Shown here one piece after another: positions 8,355 through 14,469 of a DNA stretch of 64,000 nucleotides. This DNA is from a candidate division BRC1 bacterium HGW-BRC1-1 (GTDB taxonomy: Bacteria; Sumerlaeota; Sumerlaeia; Sumerlaeales; Sumerlaeaceae). The translations under genes and the position numbers were made by a program. Each line of letters starts with the position of its first letter. The first letter of the stretch is position 1. The DNA is taken from NCBI GenBank assembly GCA_002842095.1, contig PHCB01000003.1, positions 123,194 through 187,193 of the forward strand. The letters run 5' to 3'. Under the pieces are notes generated by a model. It did no database searches. It worked only from the letters and a program-made list of their open reading frames with translations, and was not told the DNA's origin.

Positions 8355-8918
8355 TTACCTCGTTGACTCGTTTTGTGGATGCCAGGGTCGCGCTTCGTTG
8401 CATGCGGCACCCACGATGCCGACCCACCAGTCGCGGCGCGGGTTGGTGGTGGGTTCATAGGTGACGGCGACGGGTAGTTTCCGGGCGGTTGTTTGGGTGA
8501 GGGATTGCATGGTTTTCGTGAGCGTATGTTTTTTCTCCCATAGCGGGATGGTTTCTTCTTTGAACAAATGTTCTATGCCCAGGACAAGAAAAAAAGGACG
8601 AGGCGACAACAAAACCAGACCCGGCACCAACTGCGCCACGGCGGCTTCAAGCTGGTGGATGGTGAAGGCCCGCGACACAAAAACGCGGTCCAGCGCCCAC
8701 GGCGCGCCCACCGTGTGGGAGAAGGCGTAGGCATCGAAACGGTTGGCGGCGTCGAGCACATAAACGTCGCGCCCCTCGGTCTCGGGCAGCGGAGCCAGGC
8801 GGCGCTGCAGAGCAGAAAGGTTGGCGTCGGCCGTTTCAATGGCCAGCAGCGCCCCCTCCCGCACCGGCAGAAACCAGTCGGGCGAAGGTGATGGTGAGGA
8901 TGAAGCGTAAGAGTTCAT
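8355..8918 (-). CDS. RecA/RadA-fold protein lacking a Walker A motif
   Basis: The 187-aa product (ATG at 8918; an in-frame TTG at 8942 would add 8 residues) carries blocks that fit the RecA/Rad51 core: a strand VYVLDAANRFDAYAF, then VFVSRAFTIHQLEAAV, then the hydrophobic strand FFLVLGIEHLF where Walker B would lie. No GxxxxGKT P-loop is present, so ATP hydrolysis is unlikely. It resembles degenerate RadA paralogues and, in logic, ImuA of the ImuA-ImuB-DnaE2 mutasome. It is the first gene of a tight operon ending with the PolB2-like polymerase. An accessory role that docks the polymerase at RecA filaments is a hypothesis. Confidence 0.7.
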   Translation of the reverse strand: MNSYASSSPSPSPDWFLPVREGALLAIETADANLSALQRRLAPLPETEGRDVYVLDAANRFDAYAFSHTVGAPWALDRVFVSRAFTIHQLEAAVAQLVPGLVLLSPRPFFLVLGIEHLFKEETIPLWEKKHTLTKTMQSLTQTTARKLPVAVTYEPTTNPRRDWWVGIVGAACNEARPWHPQNESTR

Positions 8919-9023
8919 AATGAAAGAATGGCAAAGCAGCAAAGGGCCGCCGTGTCAATGGCCATGAAGTCGACCTCGATCCACTACTTTATTGTTATTT
9001 AAATAATTAGCTTTATTTTTTAA

Positions 9024-9045
9024 AATCCGCATTCTTTAGCGGATT
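9024..9045. promoter_or_regulatory. Dyad 1 upstream of PolB2 cassette
   Basis: Perfect 7-bp arms AATCCGC and GCGGATT are separated by 8 bp in the AT-rich divergent region between the RadA-like gene and the beta-propeller gene. No T run follows on either strand in terminator position. It matches dyad 2 in arm length, spacing and sequence, so an operator is more likely than a terminator. Confidence 0.5.
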
Positions 9046-9058
9046 GAACCATAAAGAG

Positions 9059-9080
9059 AACCCGCTTGTAATCGCGGGTT
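9059..9080. promoter_or_regulatory. Dyad 2 upstream of PolB2 cassette
   Basis: Perfect arms AACCCGC and GCGGGTT are again separated by 8 bp. The centre lies 35 bp from that of dyad 1. The shared form AAYCCGC-N8-GCGGRTT suggests two sites for one regulator. The site is 24 bp before the ATG of the beta-propeller gene. Confidence 0.5.
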
Positions 9081-9104
9081 TATCCGTCGCAACTTCCTTG
9101 TCGA

Positions 9105-10115
9105 ATGAAGCGGTTTGAACTCATACTTGGCGGCGCGGCGATCACGGTACTCAGCATTAGTGCTGCGGTTTACGTGGCCAATCACCCGTTGCGCAAATCC
9201 AGCGATCCCAACGCAATCGTGGTGGGCGCGGCCGAGCACGCGGTGAACGTGTCGCCCCTTGATGTATTGGAAAAGGCCACGCCCGCCGTGATGGCCGGAG
9301 CCAACGATGCGGGCACCTCGCCCACGGGGCCGAGGGAACGGTTTCGCCGCGAGCCGGTGGTGTATCCCGACTGGCGCCCCGGCTCCACGCGCATCGAAAC
9401 GGCGACTGTGCGTCGCGTGACCGAGCCGGCGGATTACATCTCTCCCGTGTGGTCGCCCGTGGGGTTGGACATCGCATTCACCCGCGACGGCGCCGACGGA
9501 CTTTTCGTATCAGGCCCGGGCGGGCAGGCTGCGCGCATGTTGACCGATGATCCGGGCACGGGTTCGAGCTTCATGTGGAACCACGATGGCATGTCGGTTT
9601 ATCTGCGCGAACCCGACGGCAGCTACGCGGAGCTTATGATAACCGGGGAAAAATATCCCGCCGCCGATCGCGAACTCCACGTGTTCGAGCGCGACAACAT
9701 GATTTATTATCGACCCGAGGAGGGTGAGCCGGTGGCAGTTTCCGGCGCGACCGACCGGTTTTTGAATCCCGTGCTGGCCCCCAACGAATCACGCGTGGCG
9801 TTCAGCGGGCGCGAGACAGGGCTGTACATCGTTAATGTGGATGGCTCGTCGCTGATCAGTGTGGGGGCGGGAGAGAACCCGTCGTGGCTGCCCGATTCCA
9901 GCGGCATCGTGTTCAACGTGCCCGTGAGCGACGGCACGCGCACCCTCGACAGTGACCTGTGGTATGCCTCCACCGATGGACGCGAGCGTACCAACCTGAC
10001 CAACACGCCGCAGGTGGTCGAAACTCATCCGGCGGTTTCGCCCGATGGCCAGCGCATCGCCTACATCAGCGGCGGCGCAGTCTACGTGGCGCGGTTTGTA
10101 AAACTCGCCCGCTGA
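9105..10115 (+). CDS. TolB-like PD40 beta-propeller protein with N-terminal anchor
   Basis: This 336-aa protein has a hydrophobic segment at residues ~8-26 (signal anchor or signal peptide). It is followed by repeated PD40/WD40-like blades: SPVWSPVGLDIAF, NPVLAPNESRVAFSG, PSWLPDSSGIVFN and HPAVSPDGQRIAYISG. Such propellers are periplasmic interaction scaffolds, as in TolB. No pal or tol gene is nearby, and it is divergent from the PolB2 cassette. It could also be an inner-membrane-anchored sensor domain. The blade fold is clear and the partner is unknown. Confidence 0.78.
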   Translation: MKRFELILGGAAITVLSISAAVYVANHPLRKSSDPNAIVVGAAEHAVNVSPLDVLEKATPAVMAGANDAGTSPTGPRERFRREPVVYPDWRPGSTRIETATVRRVTEPADYISPVWSPVGLDIAFTRDGADGLFVSGPGGQAARMLTDDPGTGSSFMWNHDGMSVYLREPDGSYAELMITGEKYPAADRELHVFERDNMIYYRPEEGEPVAVSGATDRFLNPVLAPNESRVAFSGRETGLYIVNVDGSSLISVGAGENPSWLPDSSGIVFNVPVSDGTRTLDSDLWYASTDGRERTNLTNTPQVVETHPAVSPDGQRIAYISGGAVYVARFVKLAR

Positions 10116-10140
10116 TCAGTGGAAGAAGGTTGGGCCGCTT

Positions 10141-10173
10141 GTCCATTTCGTCCATATCGTCCATTACGTCCAT
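10141..10173 (-). repeat. Period-9 (ATGGACNNN) repeat, 4 units
   Basis: GTCCAT occurs at 10141, 10150, 10159 and 10168, exactly 9 bp apart, so ATGGACNNN repeats on the - strand. It lies between the convergent beta-propeller and HIT genes. The variable triplets differ between units. Confidence 0.85.
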
Positions 10174-10191
10174 CACCCCGCCCCACCAGCA

Positions 10192-10536
10192 TCACCCCGG
10201 AGGCCAGGTCATCTCCCGCCCGCCCAGCAGATGCAGATGGATCTGGAAAACCGTCTGGCCGGCGTCCTCGTTGCAGTTAAAAACGGTCCGGTATCCCCGC
10301 GTCGTCAGCCCCTCGTGCGCCGCAATTTTCTGGGCCGCGAGAAGCATGCGTCCCACCAGAGCGGCATCGTCGTCGGTCAGGTCGTTAAGGGTTGCGATGG
10401 GCTTCTTGGGCACAATCAACACATGGGTCGGGGCGGCCGGATTCAAATCCCGGAACGCAAAAACGTCGTCGTCCTCATAAACTTTATCGCAGGGAATTTT
10501 GCCGGCGATGATGTCCAGAAATACATTTTGCGCCAT
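10192..10536 (-). CDS. HIT family nucleotide hydrolase (HINT-like)
   Basis: The 114-aa product from the ATG at 10536 begins MAQNVFLDIIAGKIPCDKV, typical of HINT proteins, which hydrolyse purine nucleoside phosphoramidates. The C-terminal block FQIHLHLLGGR and terminal WPPG are diagnostic. The catalytic middle His is present. The first position of the HxHxH motif is Gln, an unusual replacement. An upstream in-frame extension to 10581 is unlikely because the family starts at the chosen Met. The gene is monocistronic, possibly following the tiny membrane protein gene. Confidence 0.93.
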   Translation of the reverse strand: MAQNVFLDIIAGKIPCDKVYEDDDVFAFRDLNPAAPTHVLIVPKKPIATLNDLTDDDAALVGRMLLAAQKIAAHEGLTTRGYRTVFNCNEDAGQTVFQIHLHLLGGREMTWPPG

Positions 10537-10633
10537 GGTCTGCCTCGCTTTTCGCTTCTGTGAAAACCGCACATCATGCAAACGCAGCGAAGCGCCCCAT
10601 GCAACGTGAAATGCGCCAACATGGGAAGGGGGC

Positions 10634-10753
10634 TCAGTTGCAGCCGCGCAGCAGGAAAATAATGATGAGGATCGGGATGGGAATTCCCAGCAGCCAGGCC
10701 AACAGATATCCGATTTTGCCTTCCTGGGGTTGTCGTGGTCGAAAGAATCTCAT
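10634..10753 (-). CDS. 39-aa single-pass membrane protein
   Basis: A short ORF starting at 10753 encodes a basic N-terminus (MRFFRPRQPQEGK), one hydrophobic helix (YLLAWLLGIPIPILIIIFLL) and a short tail RGCN. A strong Shine-Dalgarno GGAGGA sits 8 nt before the ATG. It lies about 100 bp upstream of the HIT gene on the same strand. Small proteins of this pattern are widespread but uncharacterised. A membrane location is supported by sequence. Function is unknown. Confidence 0.72.
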   Translation of the reverse strand: MRFFRPRQPQEGKIGYLLAWLLGIPIPILIIIFLLRGCN

Positions 10754-10949
10754 GATGGTTCCTCCAAAGAATGGGTTCCATGGTGCACTGTGTTATGGGT
10801 CGGTTAAGGCAGGTTTCGTGCCGTCGATTGAGGGGGCAGAGTGGCCGAAAATTGAACGGTTTTCCTGCGATTGGTCAGATATTCCTCGACCGCCCTGGCA
10901 ATCGGCAGGATGCTTTCCGCACAATTCCGGCAAACAGCAAAGGCGAGTC

Positions 10950-11528
10950 ATGGCGCAGGAGACAGAAGTAACGGTGGAGCAGGTCTGGAATCTGTTGGAT
11001 TTTTTCAACACCCACGGCGTGCGTGCATTGCTCCACGGTGGGTGGGCGCTGGATGCGCTGACAGGAGAAACGGTCCGCGCTCACAAGGATATTGATTTGC
11101 TGGTCGATGGGGCTGAACGGTCCCGACTGGCCGAGCTGTTGGGTGAGGCGGTTTTCGAGGAGCAGCCCCATAAGTTGGGTGTTAATTTCGAGGGCGCGGA
11201 GGTGGATTTGGTTTTTTATGAAATGGACAGCCGGGGCCGTGCGGTCACGTGGACCCCGCGGGTGCTGGTTCGCTGGGCGCCGGACGCGGTTAGCGGGGCA
11301 ACCGGCAAGCTGGCCGGGCGCGAAGCTCCCACGGTGGGTCTGCAGGCGTTGTATTGCGAGATAGCGAACCCCGTGCGCAAGAAGGCCGCGATGTTAAAAA
11401 AGAACCAGAGCGATCTCGCGCGCATCAAACCGCTCATGACCCCGAAATCCATGCGAGAAGCCGAGCAATGGTTCCCGCTGGAGAACACGCGCTGGAACCG
11501 GTTGCTGTGGCGGCTGGGCGTGAAATAG
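10950..11528 (+). CDS. Nucleotidyltransferase-fold protein (AadB/Lnu-like)
   Basis: The 192-aa product starts MAQETEVTVEQV at 10950, after AAAGGCGAG. The motif GGWALDALTGE followed by HKDIDLLV matches the antibiotic nucleotidyltransferase core (GGxxxD, then H-x-DID), as in aminoglycoside 2''-adenylyltransferases and lincosamide nucleotidyltransferases. A further acidic pair occurs at EVDLVFYEM. The C-terminal half (KKAAMLKKNQSDLARIKPL) is a typical helical region. Chromosomal members of this family often have unknown substrates, so antibiotic resistance should not be assumed. A longer frame from 10560 lacks protein character and overlaps the small membrane protein gene. Confidence 0.8.
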   Translation: MAQETEVTVEQVWNLLDFFNTHGVRALLHGGWALDALTGETVRAHKDIDLLVDGAERSRLAELLGEAVFEEQPHKLGVNFEGAEVDLVFYEMDSRGRAVTWTPRVLVRWAPDAVSGATGKLAGREAPTVGLQALYCEIANPVRKKAAMLKKNQSDLARIKPLMTPKSMREAEQWFPLENTRWNRLLWRLGVK

Positions 11529-11637
11529 AAGCGAAAACTTTGACGCAAAGATGCAAAGGCGCAAAGAAAAGCAGAAGAGAATAGAAGCAGAAACTTTGAC
11601 GCAAAGACGCCAAGGTCGCAAAGAAAAGCAGAAAAAT
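11527..11637. repeat. Two ~55-bp tandem copies of a CGCAAAG-rich repeat
   Basis: A unit of about 55 bp containing AAACTTTGACGCAAAGA and CGCAAAGAAAAGCAGA occurs twice head to tail directly after the nucleotidyltransferase stop. The copies differ at a few positions. Such CGCAAAG arrays are common interspersed elements in environmental bacterial genomes. There are no uniform spacers, so it is not CRISPR. Confidence 0.75.
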
Positions 11638-11701
11638 ATTGGGGTCTGCAACCACCAGAACTTGGAATAGCAATTCTGACCTGTCGCAAGATCAACATCT
11701 T
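11638..11701. other. Short spacer
   Basis: This stretch links the CGCAAAG repeats and palindromic repeat A. No gene or site was recognised. Confidence 0.4.
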
Positions 11702-11808
11702 TGCCCCCGGAGGGGGCGCGGCGAGTAGCCGGGCGGTGGAGGGAGCGCAGCGACCGGAACCCCCGGAACAGCCCAACCTGACATTCCGCCCCGGAGGGGC
11801 GGCGGAAT
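11702..11808 (-). repeat. Modular palindromic repeat, copy A
   Basis: Read on the - strand, this shows the order box CCCCTCCGGGG, a ~40-bp imperfect palindrome (CGGGGGTTCCGGTCGCTGCG...), then box GCCCCCTCCGGGGGC. Copies B (17352) and C (17648) have the same order and near-identical sequence. No ORF or transposase is present. Confidence 0.85.
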
Positions 11809-11853
11809 GTGGCCACGAAAACGGCCTATTGCTCCGCCCTGCGGCGAGAGCCT

Positions 11854-12696
11854 TTAACCCAATTCTGCGATGAACGCCGTCACCAGCTTGGTGAACTTTT
11901 CCTCGACCCGCCGGGAATTTTCCATGACTTCGTCGTGGGTGGTTTTGGCGGGGACGGTCAACAGGTTCGAGATGAACGAAATGCCCAGCACCTCGCGACC
12001 CATATGCGTGGCGGCCAGGGTTTCGGGGGCGGTGCTCATGCCCACGGCGTCGGCGCCCATCACGGTGCGCAGCATGCTGACTTCGGCGCGTGTTTCATAA
12101 CTCGGGCCCAACCCGGCCAGATATACCCCTTCGCGCACAGGCACCCCGGCTTTCAGCGCCGCCTCACGCGCCAACACCCGCAGCCGCGGCGAATACAGGG
12201 CGCTGGCGTCAGGAAAGCGCGGCCCCCAGTCGTCGCGGTTCGGGCCGATGAGAGGATTGCGGAAGGTCATGTTGATGTGGTCGCTGATGAGCATCAGGTC
12301 GCCCACTTCGAAGGTCGGGTTCAGGCCACCGGCGGCGTTGGACAGCACCACCACGGGAACCCCCGTGGCCAGCAAAATGGCGCGCAGCAGGGCCGTGTTC
12401 CTGGCGGCGGGCATTCCCTCGTAAAGGTGGCGACGCCCGTTCATGAGTAACAGCGGCGTGTTGCCCGTGCGTCCGCAAACCAGTGTCCCCGAGTGCCCTG
12501 CCACGGTGGACGAACCCACGCCGGGAAGCTCGGAGTAAGGGATGGTAAGGCGGGCGTCCACGCTGCGCGCGAAGCCCCCCAGGCCGCTGCCAGCGACCAC
12601 CAGAAGCCGTGGCGTTTCCTGCCCCGCAAGGCGTTCTTTCAGCGTTTCAGCAAGAGCCTCGGTGGGGTCGTCGGCCGTGGCGTCGAAACTTGTCAC
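11854..12696 (-). CDS. punA: Purine-nucleoside phosphorylase
   Basis: This 280-aa product belongs to the trimeric PNP family, which cleaves inosine and guanosine with phosphate to base plus ribose-1-phosphate. Motifs seen are GSGLGGF (phosphate loop), the block around GHSG, RRHLYEG, SNAAGGLNP and the C-terminal VGMSTAPE and TVPAKTTHDEV. The GTG start at 12696 overlaps the stop of the GHL10 gene as GTGA, so translation is coupled. With the ribokinase further along it suggests nucleoside and pentose salvage. Family identity is secure. The symbol follows the common name for this family. Confidence 0.95.
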   Translation of the reverse strand: MTSFDATADDPTEALAETLKERLAGQETPRLLVVAGSGLGGFARSVDARLTIPYSELPGVGSSTVAGHSGTLVCGRTGNTPLLLMNGRRHLYEGMPAARNTALLRAILLATGVPVVVLSNAAGGLNPTFEVGDLMLISDHINMTFRNPLIGPNRDDWGPRFPDASALYSPRLRVLAREAALKAGVPVREGVYLAGLGPSYETRAEVSMLRTVMGADAVGMSTAPETLAATHMGREVLGISFISNLLTVPAKTTHDEVMENSRRVEEKFTKLVTAFIAELG

Positions 12697-13844
12697 CGCG
12701 CGGCCCCGTAGCTTATGCCCGTGTTGTCTTCGACCACAATGTCGGGATCAATTTCACGCACGGTGCGGGTGGCTTCTGCGAAAAAATCGCGGATGGTTTT
12801 CGCCCGAAAGAAGAGCCAGTCGTCGAACAGGTGTCCCTCGGTGTAGTGGGGAATTCCATCGCCGCCCCGCTTCCACGTGAGGATGTCATCGGGCCAGTTC
12901 ACCACTTTTTGTCCGATCGATTTTTCAAACGCCTCGCGGGCCGCCGGCGAGAAATCGCTCTGGATATCGGCGAAGCGTAGCGAATCCAGAATGATGCCGT
13001 CGGGCTTGTAAGCCGCCAGTTCGCGGATGACCGCGAGTTGGTAATCTCTCACGGCCGGGTTGTGGGGCGAGAGATAAATGGCGAGAGACGTGGGCCGTTC
13101 CTGTGAGGGAACGATGTTCGCCGTTTCCGTGGTCTTTGAGGAGGAATTTTCCACTCGCGCGGCAAGGCCGTAGCTCCAGGCTTCCCAGTTCAGCTTGCCA
13201 TCAAACACCATGCCGAAGGTGGTGCCGGTATCGGGGTTGCGCAGCACGCCGCCCGTAAAAACATTCGCCAGCAGATACACTTTCTGTCCGCGGGCGTGGG
13301 TTTCTTTCACGGCCGTGGCCACCGGATCAAAATCCGGAGATGGGGTAAAACCCCGCCACGAGGTGAGGCGGGGCGCGGTTTTGCTGGCATAGGTCACGTA
13401 GCCATGCACCGGCTTCACCTCGATGATGAGGGTGTCGATGTTGCGCTCTTTCATGCGGTCGAGCATGAGCGTGAGACTGGTAGCCGACCCGAAGGCCGCG
13501 AAATTATTATCCACATCGGCCCAGAGCGAAAGTCGGGGGTGAGTTGCGGGCGGGGTTGTGGCGGCGTCTGCGGTGGCGGTTGCCGTGGTCGCATCGGACG
13601 CGGAACTCGCCTTGCTGGCGCTGGGGGTAATGTCCTTCGCACCCGGCAATGTTGCGGTTGTTTTGGCGGTTTCCTCGGGCATGAATGCCGTCGCGGAAAG
13701 GGGGGCGTCGGCCAGTGAAGTCGAAGCCGTGGTGACTGATTTTCCCATTGCGGGCGCGACCGCGCAGGCGATGAGCAGAAGGGCCCGGGCAGCGCTGAAG
13801 ATCCGGTGTCGACGAACTTCCTTTGCGGGAGGTTCGCCCGTCAT
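12693..13844 (-). CDS. GHL10-type glycosyl hydrolase-like exported protein, short at C-terminus
   Basis: The 383-aa product from ATG 13844 has a signal sequence (ALLLIACAVAPAMG), a Thr/Ala-rich linker to ~residue 110, then a family-10-like TIM-barrel segment: HPRLSLWADVDNN, NIDTLIIEVKPVHGYV, GQKVYLLANVF, DGIILDSLRFADI and EIDPDIVVEDNTG. The second such protein in the window (53712-55586) continues for more than 200 residues past the corresponding point, whereas this one stops almost at once. The barrel may be incomplete. The gene starts 10 bp after the EIIA stop and overlaps punA by 4 bp. Activity on a glycan is inferred from family only. Confidence 0.75.
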   Translation of the reverse strand: MTGEPPAKEVRRHRIFSAARALLLIACAVAPAMGKSVTTASTSLADAPLSATAFMPEETAKTTATLPGAKDITPSASKASSASDATTATATADAATTPPATHPRLSLWADVDNNFAAFGSATSLTLMLDRMKERNIDTLIIEVKPVHGYVTYASKTAPRLTSWRGFTPSPDFDPVATAVKETHARGQKVYLLANVFTGGVLRNPDTGTTFGMVFDGKLNWEAWSYGLAARVENSSSKTTETANIVPSQERPTSLAIYLSPHNPAVRDYQLAVIRELAAYKPDGIILDSLRFADIQSDFSPAAREAFEKSIGQKVVNWPDDILTWKRGGDGIPHYTEGHLFDDWLFFRAKTIRDFFAEATRTVREIDPDIVVEDNTGISYGAAR

Positions 13845-13854
13845 GTTGTTCACG

Positions 13855-14334
13855 TCATTCCTCGTCGTCGCCCGTGGTGTTGTCTGTCGGTCGGACGAAC
13901 ATCTGCTTGATACGAGCGGCGTCTTTCGCAAACATGACGCCCTTGCGGAAATTTTTATTTTTCAGCTTGAGCACCAATTGGGCCAGCACCTTGAGGAACT
14001 CTCCGGCCTGTTTGTCGTTGGCGCCGATCATCACTATTATATAGACGGGTTTTTCGTCGAGAGATTCAAAGTCAATGCCCCGGGTGCTGCGTCCGATGGC
14101 GATGACAAAGTCTTTCACCGACGCGATTTTAACATGGGGCAGGGCCACTTCAATGCCCACCCCGGTGGAAATGACCCGCTCGCGCTCAAGGATCGCCTCC
14201 ATCAGATCGTCCTTGTCGGTTACGTCGGGGGAGGTTGCGAGCACGTTGACCAACTCGCGCAGCGCCTCGTCTTTGGTGGAGGCTTTGAGGTCGATAATGC
14301 GCGATTCGTCGAGCATTTCATTGAAGTCTATCAT
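13855..14334 (-). CDS. ptsN: PTS EIIA domain protein (fructose/Ntr type)
   Basis: This 159-aa protein is a single EIIA-2 domain. His67 in ALPHVKI is the predicted phosphorylation site, and the flanking GVGIEVALPHVK and GANDKQAGEFLKVLAQL fit the family. GGAGAA sits 5 nt before the ATG. No permease (EIIB/EIIC) lies nearby, while an HPr gene occurs at 42092, so a regulatory PtsN-like role is more likely than sugar uptake. It leads a likely operon with the GHL10 protein and punA. The symbol is tentative. Confidence 0.88.
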   Translation of the reverse strand: MIDFNEMLDESRIIDLKASTKDEALRELVNVLATSPDVTDKDDLMEAILERERVISTGVGIEVALPHVKIASVKDFVIAIGRSTRGIDFESLDEKPVYIIVMIGANDKQAGEFLKVLAQLVLKLKNKNFRKGVMFAKDAARIKQMFVRPTDNTTGDDEE

Positions 14335-14469
14335 GGTTCTCCGGACTTTTCTGGTGCTGAATATGGATTAGACGGCGCGGCACCGACGCCTGTTCTTTTA
14401 TCTCGTTGGTTACTGACATCGGGTTGCAGCGAGCCGGTGTCAAGAACCGCACACAGGCTACCCCGCCCC

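Noticed and set aside
9024..9080. Paired dyads considered as bidirectional terminators
   Set aside because: They lie between gene 5' ends, and neither stem is followed by a T run in the right place.
11527..11637. CGCAAAG repeats considered as a CRISPR array
   Set aside because: Only two imperfect units with no regular unique spacers and no cas genes.
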